DNA of 10,099 nt from Baffinella frigidus (lineage: Eukaryota > Cryptophyceae > Cryptomonadales > Baffinellaceae), in the NCBI GenBank assembly GCA_026770585.1, contig MU647371.1, positions 82,948 through 93,046 of the forward strand, written 5' to 3'. Shown here piece by piece: positions 1-6,424 of the stretch. The notes below the pieces were generated by a model. It was not told where the DNA came from and searched no databases. It saw only the letters and a program-made list of their open reading frames with translations. The position numbers and the translations under genes are program-made. How positions within the stretch are numbered: position 1 is the stretch's first letter; each line of letters starts with the position of its first letter.

Positions 1-70
1 AAACCCCAAACCCCAAACCCCAAACCCCAAACCCCAAACCCCAAACCCCAAACCCCAAACCCCAAACCCC
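1..70 (-). repeat. Terminal telomere array, TTTGGGG type
   Basis: Ten exact tandem heptamers read AAACCCC on the + strand, so the G-rich strand (TTTGGGG) runs 5' to 3' towards the left end, as expected for a left chromosome end. The array starts at base 1 and is perfectly homogeneous, unlike the block just inside it. Either telomerase now adds TTTGGGG, or this is a systematic base-calling error of TTTAGGG, which is known for telomeric repeats in some long-read data. The assignment to a chromosome end is firm; the exact repeat letter at position 4 is not. Confidence 0.93.
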
Positions 71-132
71 AAACCCTAAACCCTAAACCCTAAACCCAAA
101 CCCTGAACCCTAAACCCTAAACCCTGAACCCT
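71..132 (-). repeat. Proximal degenerate telomere block, TTTAGGG/TTCAGGG type
   Basis: Heptamers continue in register as AAACCCT, with one shortened unit (AAACCC at 92-97) and GAACCCT variants at 105-111 and 126-132. On the other strand these are TTTAGGG with TTCAGGG variants. Degeneracy rising away from the end is typical of older, no longer telomerase-maintained repeats. Telomere-derived sequence ends near 138. Confidence 0.92.
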
Positions 133-335
133 AAACTCGAAACCATCATCGATAGCGAGCAGAGAAGAAAGGGGATGCCGTACGGAAATTGTGAGAACCG
201 GAGCGAGGATTACAACACTTATAGGGATTTCCCCCGATACAGTACTCACCCTTGGAGCTATATCGGGATTTTCCCCGATATAGGACTCACCCTTGGAGCT
301 CACCCTTGGAACGAAAATCCCTCCGCTCACCCTGC
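133..335. repeat. Telomere-adjacent unique sequence with a 41-bp tandem duplication
   Basis: After a short unique stretch (133-223), a 41-bp unit lies at 224-264 and 265-305. Both copies contain a GGGATTT/TTTTCCCC and CCGATA core followed by ACTCACCCTTGGAGCT, with a further partial CTCACCCTTGG after it. A related sequence, TTTCCCCCGATGTAGGACAC, recurs at 7581-7600, so the unit belongs to a dispersed subtelomeric family. Open frames across this part have no credible coding character. Confidence 0.7.
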
Positions 336-535
336 AAACCCGTATGGAGCTTATGGAGAAACCCTTATGGAGCTTATGGAGAAAACCCTCATGGAGCTTA
401 TTCAAACCCTTATGGAGAAAACCCTTATGGAGCTTATGGAGAAACCCGTATGGAGCTTATGCAAGCCCTTATGGAGAAAACCCTTATGGAGCGTATGCAA
501 ACCCTTATGGAGCTTATGGAGAAACCCTTATGGCG
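336..535. repeat. TATGGAG minisatellite with mixed unit lengths
   Basis: The sequence is built from AAACCC followed by one or two copies of the octamer TTATGGAG. Successive AAACCC starts lie at 336, 359, 383, 404, 419, 442, 463, 478, 499 and 522, so spacings are 23, 24, 21, 15, 23, 21, 15, 21 and 23 bp. The 23-21-15 succession suggests a weak higher-order repeat. The AAACCC part resembles the telomeric heptamer and may derive from it. Frames across this array encode only the repeat. Confidence 0.85.
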
Positions 536-585
536 CTTTAATGAACGTTGTTTCTGTGCCGGGTGGGCGGAAACGCCGTGGTACT

Positions 586-646
586 GTAAACCCTGCAAAA
601 CCTGCAAACCCTGCTAACCCTGCAAACCCCGCTAACCCTGCTAACC
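586..646 (-). repeat. Degenerate telomere-like 9-mer array (CCCTGCAAA/CCCTGCTAA)
   Basis: About six 9-mers of the form AACCCTGCA or AACCCYGCT run to 646. The pattern resumes at 788-803 (AACCCCGCTAACCCTC) on the far side of the foldback element at 647-787, so that element was inserted into this array. C-rich orientation on the + strand matches the terminal telomere. The 9-bp period differs from the telomeric heptamer. Confidence 0.75.
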
Positions 647-787
647 TCATCTCCACAAAAGTATTAATTAATTGCTTTTGGCGCAACGAAATTTACTACA
701 CAAATGCTCTACTATTACTTTTATGAGGAAATCGTGTATTAATTTTCGTTGCCCAAAAGCAATTAAATAATACTTGTATGGAGATTA
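647..787. mobile_element. Foldback MITE-like element 1 (4-bp target duplication AACC)
   Basis: A 141-bp imperfect palindrome lies between exact AACC repeats at 643-646 and 788-791. The left tip reads TCATCTCCACAAAAG and the right tip, read inward on the other strand, TAATCTCCATACAAG. Outer arms contain TTAATTGCTTTTGG and its complement. The inner parts carry the shared core (CAACGAAATTTACTACAC from 684; CGTGTATTAATTTTCGTTG at 733-751). It has no coding capacity, so it would depend on a transposase from elsewhere. It sits inside a telomere-like array that continues on both sides. Confidence 0.8.
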
Positions 788-838
788 AACCCCGCTAACC
801 CTCACAAGAGTCTCTTTTCTGACCTCGAGTGCCCATTT

Positions 839-989
839 CACTGCTAGCCCGCATTTTTTGCTAAAGTCAACCCCCCCCCTTGAAGCTGTCCACTTTAGAA
901 TCCCGGACGCCATGGTGGCGTCCATTTTACTATACCTATCTCCCATTTTGTTCTAAGTTGACTAATACAAAATCTTCTGGCTAGCAGTG
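839..989. mobile_element. Inverted-repeat element with 5-bp CATTT flanks
   Basis: The arms begin CACTGCTAGCC (839) and end GGCTAGCAGTG (989). Imperfect complementarity continues inward to AAGTCAAC on the left and GTTGACTA on the right. CATTT occurs at 834-838 and again at 990-994, giving a candidate 5-bp target duplication; ATTT alone would make it 4 bp. The interior holds a separate perfect hairpin, GGACGCCA/TGGCGTCC, at 904-922 and a C9 run at 870-878. There is no open frame of note. It ends next to a 29-bp direct repeat. Confidence 0.65.
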
Positions 990-990
990 C

Positions 991-1019
991 ATTTGTTTTC
1001 GTGGCACTTATGAACACTT
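991..1019 (+). repeat. 29-bp direct repeat, left copy
   Basis: This segment contains TTTGTTTTCGTGGCACTTA and recurs at 1186-1214 with one mismatch (G/T). The two copies flank the palindromic element at 1022-1183 and are 195 bp apart. They may be an older tandem repeat into which the palindrome inserted, or a duplication formed together with it. Confidence 0.85.
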
Positions 1020-1021
1020 TC

Positions 1022-1183
1022 ATAGGCTAACGGCCTGAAAATGGGGTAGTTAGGCATACGGCATTGCCTAGGACCTCCTACCGTAGGCCGAGGGATCCTA
1101 GGACCAAAAAGTTTCGGCCTACGGTAGGAGGTCCTAGGCAATGCCGTAGGCCTAACTGACCCATTTTCAGGCCGTTGCCCTAT
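1022..1183. mobile_element. 162-bp near-perfect palindromic element, copy 1
   Basis: Arms of about 69 bp, starting ATAGGCTAACGGCCTG and ending CAGGCCGTTGCCCTAT, flank a loop of about 22 bp that contains GGATCCTAGGACC. The same element occurs at 9227-9388 at identical length with seven differences by my count. If the duplicated target is TA, each copy can be read as TA plus terminal inverted repeat (GGGCAACGGCCTGAAA in copy 2), as in Tc1/mariner-like MITEs; the symmetric ends prevent proof. It has no coding capacity. The arms contain the CCTACSGTAGG motif that recurs throughout 7.7-8.9 kb. Confidence 0.85.
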
Positions 1184-1185
1184 TA

Positions 1186-1214
1186 ATTTGTTTTCGTGGC
1201 ACTTATTAACACTT
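1186..1214 (+). repeat. 29-bp direct repeat, right copy
   Basis: This is the partner of 991-1019. It abuts the right end of the palindromic element, leaving two bases between them. Confidence 0.85.
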
Positions 1215-1238
1215 GCTATGTACAGTGCAAAGACATGT

Positions 1239-1479
1239 TATTGTAGAAATGGGCTCCGCGCGGATTCAAGGTCAGGTCAGGAAATGAGATGAGGAGATAA
1301 AAAATCGTCGAAAATGAACTTCTATGCTATCTTAGGCATGGGCAAGATGCCCAAAATAAAATTAACCACCCGTAACGTAGCACAAAATCGATTTTTCGTT
1401 CAAAAATTGATTTTTTGACGTTCCTGACCTCCTCACCTCACGTTGTAAAAATCCGAGCGTGGCCCATTTCTACAATACC
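1239..1479. mobile_element. Degenerate inverted-repeat element of about 240 bp
   Basis: The left arm starts TATTGTAGAAATGGGC and the right arm ends with the complement, GCCCATTTCTACAATA. Weaker pairing continues inward through CGGATT and GGTCAGG blocks and AT-rich AAAAAATC tracts. The centre has a GGGCAAGATGCCC hairpin near 1340. I find no target duplication: the flanks are CATGT and CCCCT. That suggests an old or eroded copy. No coding capacity is apparent. Confidence 0.6.
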
Positions 1480-1823
1480 CCTCGGAACACTACGAGGAAC
1501 CATGCTTAAGTTAATTAATGGATTCTTGCCCGAGAAACACGCCAAAAGTCAGCAATTTTGTCACGCCTTTCCCCGGATTTCCGGGGGGGGACGTGCCCCG
1601 TAGCCTACCGAGTGGTAACCGACATTATCACCGCGGAGCTAAACTTCCCATACCACACAGCGGGCTACGAAGGGATTTTCGGGCGCTGAGAGCCCGAGTT
1701 TCGGTTGCCTTATCCTTAGGAACCCCCCTATGCCCCTACGGGTCGCCTACCGTAGGATGCTAAGTCTTATCGGTTAGGGGTTATTCAAAAAAAACCTTCG
1801 AAGTCCGCTGTGTGGACACGGTA
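1480..1823. other. Intergenic stretch with short hairpins only
   Basis: No gene is supported here. Small structures are CCGGATTTCCGG near 1573 and CGGGCGCTGAGAGCCCG near 1680. A CCTACCGTAGG motif near 1746-1756 matches the dispersed palindromic motif of the 8-kb region. Short open frames at 1415-1763 overlap in different frames and have no recognisable content. Confidence 0.5.
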
Positions 1824-2077
1824 GGCTTCTCAGACCGGTCCATCTATTCCAGAGGTAGTAATTAACAATTACGCGGTACAAAGACATGTTACGCGCCGAT
1901 ATTTTGCCCGGCAAGCGAGCCTAGTTCGGAACCTTTCCCTAGGGCCCTCCCCGGCCACAACTGGGCTTCACAGTCCGGTCCAATGATTCTCGTGGTACTA
2001 ATTAATAATTCGTCGGTACAAACACATGTTATTCACCGACATTTTGCCCGGCAGGCGAGCCTGGTGCGGAACCTCTC
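1824..2077 (+). repeat. Diverged tandem duplication, 140-bp period
   Basis: Two diverged copies of about 114 bp, at 1824-1937 and 1964-2077, share GGCTTC, CCGGTCCA, TAATTAA, CGGTACAAA, ACATGTTA, ATTTTGCCCGGCA and CGGAACCT in the same order. An ATTTTGCCCGG landmark lies at 1901 and 2041. A related AAAGACATGTTATTG occurs at 1229-1243. No coding frame is conserved between the copies, so this looks like a non-coding subtelomeric repeat. Confidence 0.8.
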
Positions 2078-2139
2078 TTCTCTTCTCGCACAGCTTAACC
2101 TCCCCGCGGCGGCCGCCCGCTTCCAAAAGGAGCACGCGC

Positions 2140-2710
2140 ACCCTTAAGTTAACCATCCCTTGAAGATCGCGAAAAGTCAACCGCCGATCCAGAAAAGTCA
2201 AGTCATTCGGCCACTTAAGTGGCGACCAGCACCCTTAAGTTAAGTATCCCTTAGGTGGCAAGGCTCTGAGGCGGGTCGGTCCCTTAAGTGGCGAGCTGGC
2301 CCTTAAGTCACTGCACCACGGGGGAAAGGGGGCTCGGCCGGGCCCGAATGGGTTGGGTCGAGGAGCTCATCCGTAGATTGTGTCCGTCTCATCAAGAGCG
2401 AGGTGGGCGTGGCCTTCGATGTGAGTGTAAATAAAAGCACCAAAGTACCAAAGCACCAAAGCAGCGCTGAGGCGGGCTCGGATGGTGGAAATGAGGAGCA
2501 GAGGCGGGCCTATGGATCTGTTAAGTCACTTCTAATGGACTTAAGTGACGTTTCGAGGAGAGCGTCGAGCCCCGAGGCGGGCCCATCGATTCTTAAGTGG
2601 CCGGATATCCCTTAAGTGCACGGCGACTCCTTCGAATCTCATCCGGTCAGGTGTTTGAGTACACGGCGACTGTGTTGGTAGCAACAAGTTCTCTCTCTCT
2701 TAAGTCGCCT
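2140..2710. repeat. Region of dispersed CTTAAGTGG-type motifs
   Basis: Variants of CCCTTAAGTGGCGA recur near 2142, 2212, 2232, 2281, 2300, 2542, 2593, 2610 and 2700. At 2210-2223 there is a perfect 14-bp palindrome, GCCACTTAAGTGGC. The same motif forms a tandem array at 8812-8883 and appears inverted at 7754-7771, 8150-8164 and 8561-8574. Phrases such as GAGGCGGGCC also repeat (2468, 2501, 2575). No convincing gene is present. Confidence 0.65.
2628..2658 (+). repeat. Solitary copy of a foldback-element arm
   Basis: The segment around CCTTCGAATCTCATCCGG and TCAGGTGTTTGA matches, in inverted orientation, the right end of the element at 2747-2916 and continues through its GATT target repeat into TTCG beyond it. 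It therefore resembles the outer end of an element plus flanking DNA, with no second end nearby. It may be a remnant of a larger inverted duplication around 2628-2927. Confidence 0.6.
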
Positions 2711-2746
2711 CTGTATGAGTCCCGGTGCTGCCCACACGGTGGGATT

Positions 2747-2916
2747 TCATCCGGTCAGGTATTTGATTTAAAGGGTTCGGAGTCGCCCGAATGCACGAAA
2801 TTTACTACACGTTTGATCATACTAGTAATAATAAGGGCTGGACGTGACCGACGTGTAGTAAATTTCGTGCATTCGGGGGACTCCGAACCATTTAAATCAA
2901 ATACCTGACCGGATGT
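2747..2916. mobile_element. Foldback MITE-like element 2 (4-bp target duplication GATT)
   Basis: This 170-bp foldback lies between GATT at 2743-2746 and GATT at 2917-2920. Its 65-bp arms (2747-2811 and 2852-2916) pair with three mismatches. The tips are TCATCCGGTCAGG and ACATCCGGTCAGG. Outer arms (ATTTGATTTAAA, GGTTCGGAGTC, CCCGAATG) are not shared with other elements. The inner core, CACGAAATTTACTACACG, and the GATCATACTAGTA loop are shared. Frames across it on the two strands mirror each other only because it is a palindrome. Confidence 0.85.
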
Positions 2917-2920
2917 GATT

Positions 2921-3265
2921 CGAAGGCGATTTGGACCGCACCTCCGGGCAAAATGTCGATGAATCAAAAGTCTTGACAGTAAAGTCACTTAATGTGCTTA
3001 AAGTCGCGTTCTCCCCCGCCCGGGTGTCCAGCCTTGACCCCCCCCCCCTCCACACGAGGTAATCCATGCAAACAGATTCATAAGTCAATTGTTGGATTAT
3101 TGCCCAAGTTGCCAGAAAATGAAAGAAGAATAGGCTTCCCTAGATAAAAGTCACTCGAAAGGAAGCACGGCTTTTCTGCAGAACAAGTTCCGGTGTCCGC
3201 CTATGTTGGGAGCTCGAAGGCGAAAGGCCTCAGAGGTCCTTAGGGGCGTAGTTTTGGGGGCGAAT
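2921..3265. other. Stretch without recognised features
   Basis: No gene, long repeat or element boundary is visible. There is a C-rich run (CCCCCCCCCC) near 3038-3047. AAGTCAC/AAGTCGC phrases at 2982, 3001 and 3148 echo the CTTAAGTGG-rich region. Confidence 0.45.
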
Positions 3266-3268
3266 TGG

Positions 3269-3598
3269 TTAAACCCGGCTCGCGAGAGCGGGGTCGGCAT
3301 CCAGTAAATTCCATGCTGTGATCCTGTGGACGGGCGCCTCTGCTGCGTCTAGCTGGCACTCCCTTCGCTTCGCTACAGCTGCTCTCCATACATCTCCTCA
3401 GCCGTGTTCCATCGCCTGCTCCCGCTCCTCCGCTCTTGCGCGTGCGCCGAAGATCTCGTCGTCTTCGACCCCAAGAGCAGAGACAGTGGGATCTGGCCGG
3501 CTCAGGGCGTTCTGGGCTATGCAGCTCTCAGAACGTCTTGACACACTGGAACTGGTTTTGTAAAAAGGCCATGCTTCCTTTAGGTCTTTTAGGTCCTA
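3269..3598 (-). pseudogene. Coding-like minus-strand relic with one internal TGA
   Basis: On the minus strand a frame is open from 3595 down to the TAA at 3269-3271, interrupted only by TGA at 3398-3400. This gives about 108 codons plus the internal stop. The N-terminal part includes DPTVSALGVEDDEIFGARAR followed by AEEREQAMEHG, a charged run typical of real protein. After the TGA it continues as GDVWRAAVAKRRECQLDAAE. No ATG begins the frame, so it would be an exon or a decayed fragment. I do not recognise a family. The overlapping plus-strand frames are rich in S, A and R and look less protein-like. Confidence is low because the segment is GC-rich, which lengthens random frames. Confidence 0.25.
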
Positions 3599-3834
3599 GG
3601 AAATTCTGCAATGGATGAAAATCAAGAGTCTGAACTCCCCTGTACGAAGCTTCGTAAAGCTGTATCAACCTCTTCACCCGCCGTCGAAGCTTCAGGGCGC
3701 CGATGACCTCGAAATGATGACGATAATTTTGAATCAAAATTACTACACGTGTTTCCGTGATGCCAGATCCAGTGTATTTTCCCCCAATAGAATCTTCTAG
3801 ATTGAGGGTTTCTCCCAAGCGTCCCCCAAAAGAA

Positions 3835-3882
3835 ACTAATAATACATTGTAGTACTGCAAACCAAGTCTGTCTATTATTAGT
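3835..3882. repeat. Short inverted repeat
   Basis: ACTAATAATA (3835-3844) pairs perfectly with TATTATTAGT (3873-3882) around a 28-bp spacer. Downstream, the CCTACGAG phrase occurs twice (3891, 3928). A single CAAAATTACTACACG at 3735-3749 resembles half of the foldback core, but no matching second half is visible nearby. Confidence 0.55.
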
Positions 3883-4218
3883 AGGACGGTCCTACGAGAA
3901 GGAACCATAAATGGAAGAATCTGCAGTCCTACGAGCTCGTAATTCCTTTTTTCACTAGGAGTCCTACTCCTCGAGTAACGTGACTAATGGTCTTCCGTGA
4001 TTGACTCTACAAGTGTTTTTGTCTTTTTTTTTGCCGCAGGCTGCCTGATTTCGGGCGACATCTCGTACAAATGCCGTGAATTCCGAGGGTGGGGTAGCAG
4101 ACCAAAAGTTGTCGATAGCTCCCTCGGAAAAGTTGGCAAAAGTGGAGGAAACCCTTTTTTTTCCTCCGGATGGGCCCGCCTGGGTGAAGTGTTTCTCGTC
4201 GCAGGCCGTTTTTGGAGG

Positions 4219-4321
4219 TGTTCCCCCACTCCTCACGAAAATCTGAAACTACTTTTATGGACCAACTTTCAATTCTGTTGTACGAAAAAGCCCTCAGATT
4301 TTTGTGAGGAGTGGGGGAACA
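4219..4321. mobile_element. Inverted-repeat element with 28-bp arms
   Basis: The left arm 4219-4246 (TGTTCCCCCACTCCTCACGA, then AAATCTGA) pairs with 4294-4321 with one mismatch around a 47-bp loop. I find no target duplication. It could be a small MITE or a subtelomeric hairpin. The plus-strand frame at 3997-4359 runs straight through it and shows no family resemblance, so I do not call it a gene. Confidence 0.6.
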
Positions 4322-4356
4322 TCATGTTACCACACAAAACGCCTGCTAGCCTCCTT

Positions 4357-4412
4357 TGAGGCTCATGGTATCCCATGGTTGAAGTTTAAGAGCTTCAATT
4401 ACGAATACCCCA
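4357..4412 (+). repeat. Dispersed repeat R, copy 1
   Basis: TGAGGCTC, GGTATCCCATG, TGAAG, AGAGCTTCAATTACG and ATACCCCA follow in the same order and almost the same spacing at 5281-5334. Each copy is itself a loose hairpin, because GGTATCC pairs with GGATACC or a near match. Both copies are followed within about 40 bp by a GTGAGAGG and TGTGTG-rich stretch, so homology extends further in degraded form. Confidence 0.75.
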
Positions 4413-4649
4413 CAAGGTGAGAGGGGTTGTGTGGGGGGGGGAGATGAGACAGATGTCAAACCAAACGCATGTAGAGGTTTCCCCCAATGTACGGAAGTCA
4501 GCGAGCGAGAGAGTGAGAGAGGTGGATGTGTAAGGGTTTTCCCCAGGTTACACAGTGGGGGGAGGAGATCGGGGATTTTGAAAATCCCGTTAGCACTGTC
4601 AAACACCGACCCATTATAGTGCCCACCCGCATGAGCGTTCACGCGTGAC

Positions 4650-4742
4650 GTTAGGGGGTTAGGGGTTAGGTGTTAGGTGTTAGGTGTTAGGTGTTAGGTG
4701 TTAGGTGTTAGGTGTTAGGGGGTAAGGGTTAGGGGTTAGGGG
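4650..4742 (+). repeat. Interstitial heptamer array (GTTAGGT/GTTAGGG)
   Basis: About 13 G-rich heptamers appear, mostly GTTAGGT in the centre with GGTTAGGG and GGGTTAGGG variants at both edges. The period of 7 and the G-rich strand on + make this a telomere-like block in the opposite orientation to the terminal array. The unit is neither TTTGGGG nor TTTAGGG, so it is either diverged and re-amplified or an independent satellite. Confidence 0.85.
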
Positions 4743-4744
4743 CA

Positions 4745-4822
4745 AGTCACACGCGTCAGAGCCAATCCACACGCGTTAGAGCTCACCCACTCGCGGCAAT
4801 GCCTACCCACACGCTTCAGTTA
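4745..4822 (+). repeat. 20-bp minisatellite (CACACGCGTCAGAGCCAATC), block 1
   Basis: Degenerate units of about 20 bp read CACACGCGTCAGAGCCAATC with CGCGTTAGAGC, CGCGGCAATGC and CGCTTCAG variants. The array stops at the GTTTAGT heptamers and resumes at 4912. Confidence 0.75.
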
Positions 4823-4823
4823 C

Positions 4824-4858
4824 TGTTTAGTGTTTAGTGTTTAGTGTTTAGTGTTTAG
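4824..4858 (+). repeat. GTTTAGT heptamer array
   Basis: Five uninterrupted copies of TGTTTAG lie inside the 20-bp minisatellite and split it into two blocks. This is a third 7-bp repeat in the window, again with the T- and G-rich strand on +. Confidence 0.85.
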
Positions 4859-4911
4859 CTTTCAGTGCAACCTGAGAATAGTCGGTCGACCAGAGTGAGG
4901 CAGAGCTAGAA

Positions 4912-5035
4912 AAATGCGTCAGAGCCAATTCAGATGCATCAGAGACAATCAGAGCCAATCCACACTCGTCAAAGCTGACCCCAACGCGTCAGAGCCCGCC
5001 ACACGCGTCAGAACCCGCCACACCTGCAGAGCCTC
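4912..5035 (+). repeat. 20-bp minisatellite, block 2
   Basis: The unit of 4745-4822 continues here (ATGCGTCAGAGCCAATTC, ACTCGTCAAAGCTGACCC, ACGCGTCAGAGCCCGCC, ACGCGTCAGAACCCGCC). The last units, with the CCCGCCAC ending, are the most alike, suggesting the most recent amplification at the right edge. Confidence 0.75.
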
Positions 5036-5280
5036 CTAAGAGTGGAGCCTCGTCCTTCCACCTGCCCTTTAGGTCCTTTAGGTTTTAAATGCTCCCAACA
5101 TATCCAACGCCCTTCCGTAGAAAGGACTGCAGAGAAAGCATGTTTGCTTTCGGATCGCGTTTCGCTCTCCAGTGCAGAGGCTCGTGAAGAGGGGATAAAG
5201 GGTTGGTTCTCTTGGGGTGTTTGAGCTATTCCAAAATAGGATCGCACTCGCACACACACCGAACCACAAGTCAGCCGTTA
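5036..5280. other. Stretch without a supported gene
   Basis: Overlapping frames on both strands (5008-5320) share the same bases and none has recognisable content. CCCTTTAGGTCCTTTAGG at 5064-5081 resembles CCTTTAGGTCTTTTAGGTCC at 3577-3596, a weak dispersed repeat. Confidence 0.4.
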
Positions 5281-5334
5281 TGAGGCTCTGGTATCCCATG
5301 AATGAAGATGAGAGCTCCAATCACGGATACCCCA
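5281..5334 (+). repeat. Dispersed repeat R, copy 2
   Basis: This is the partner of 4357-4412. The intervening sequence is mainly heptamer arrays and the 20-bp minisatellite, so copy R brackets a satellite-rich block of about 870 bp. Confidence 0.75.
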
Positions 5335-5440
5335 GCGAGAAAACACGATTTCAAAAAGTGAGAGGAATGTGTGCGGGTGTGAGTTGAGGACAGGGAGAGA
5401 GAATAAGAGAAAACAAGATTCCAAGGGGCCTTGAGCCTTA

Positions 5441-6424
5441 AGATTCCTTTCCTTTTTTCTCCCTAGGGAAAGACACCAGATTTTGTCGGTTACTGAAAAA
5501 GAAGCCGTGGAAATGGCAACCCAAGTCATCCACGGCGCGTCCGAGGAGCAACAAAGTGCGTCAGCTACAGCGGGCGGGGGAGATGTCCGGCCCAGCGCGA
5601 TCCGGCTGGGACTCGAGGTCTCGATTCAGCTTTCCAGAGGAAGCACCGAGCCTCAAGCACCGAGCCATACGACTGATTGTGTGGAAAACGTAGATTTAGT
5701 TCAGCTGCAGAAGGGCCATGCATACCACCACACCCAGCCCGTGCTTTCCTCCTTGGGTTCCAGCGTCCTGATGTCCTCGCGTCCCGCATCTTGGAAGATG
5801 CCTTCACTGCCCAAGGACTGTCCCTGCGGCTGGAAAGTTCCGCTGCAGACGCGGCCCTGCACCCAGCACACCCACCCCGCGCTTTCCTCCCTGGGTTCCT
5901 GCGTTCTGACGTCATGGCGTCCCGCCGTCTGATCCACCTTCTCCAGCGACATGAGAGTCACCTCTCCGTCTGCCGAAACCACAGAGAGAATTTATTGATT
6001 ACGAGACCAGCATGACCACATTCTAAGACCCCCTGCGGGGTTTTTGGTACTACAAGGATCTGAAGTTCTCTCTTACACTACACGTTGTTGTAGAACGGAG
6101 ACGAAGGCGTCCCTGGGTTCCTGCGTTCTGACGTCCTGGCGTCCCGCCGTCGATAGCGTGTACATGGACGTTTACAAGGACGGGAAACGGTGTATTTCGA
6201 CGTTTATAAAGACGCGACACCTTTATACAGATGCGACAGCGTGTATTGACGACGTGAGAGTCACCTCTCCGTCTGCCGAAACCGCTCACGTCGTCACCTC
6301 TCCGTCTGCCGAAACCGCAGGTGACAGCGGACGACGCGGGGAGGCTGGTGGTGACAACAGTCACGCCAGGCGGCGCAGCGTCGCAGGGGGGCGTGCAGGT
6401 CTGCCCAACCGCCCCCTCGGGTAG
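5441..6424 (+). pseudogene. Coding-like repeat-containing frame with two in-frame TGA stops
   Basis: One plus-strand frame is open from 5441 to the TAG at 6422-6424 except for TGA at 5930-5932 and 5996-5998, about 325 codons. A pyrimidine tract ending TTTTTTCTCCCTAG (to 5466) looks like a 3' splice site just before the coding-like part (TEKEAVEMATQVIHGASEEQ at 5492-5551; first ATG at 5513). Internal repeats keep phase: SLGSCVLTSWRPAV-like units recur 138 and 222 bp apart, and RVTSPSAET units 303 and 33 bp apart, all multiples of three. No protein family is recognised. Another plus frame (5677-6015) and the minus strand are also fairly open, so this may be GC-rich chance. If real, it is a decayed or multi-exon gene. 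Confidence 0.3.
5743..6154 (+). repeat. Three dispersed copies of a GGGTTCCTGCGTTCTGACGT repeat
   Basis: Copies lie at about 5743-5787, 5881-5927 and 6111-6154. Each contains CTKGGTTC, CGTYCTGAYGTC and a GCGTCCCGC block. A second unit, CACCTCTCCGTCTGCCGAAA, follows at about 5959, 6262 and 6295. These repeats account for most of the internal similarity in this region. Confidence 0.85.

Noticed and set aside
175-726. Overlapping plus-strand frames of 82-183 aa with repeated YGAYGENPYGAYGE-like peptides
   Set aside because: They are translations of the TATGGAG minisatellite in all three frames and run into the foldback element; no start context or family resemblance.
2597-2988. Mirror frames on both strands sharing nearly the same peptide (SGQVFDL, SESPECTKFTTR)
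   Set aside because: The same peptide on both strands is produced by the palindromic element at 2747-2916, not by two genes.
3242-3310. Possible tRNA-like segment around the CCCGGCTCGCGAGAGCGGGG hairpin
   Set aside because: No acceptor stem, T-loop GTTCRA box or anticodon arm can be arranged around it.
3735-3749. CAAAATTACTACACG, a half-match to the foldback core
   Set aside because: No complementary half, no TNATC tip and no 4-bp duplication could be found around it; recorded only as a possible remnant.
6029-6046. CCCC-TGC-GGGG hairpin followed by TTTTT, resembling a bacterial intrinsic terminator
   Set aside because: The telomere shows this is eukaryotic nuclear DNA, where such a terminator has no expected role; a short GC hairpin next to T5 occurs easily by chance.
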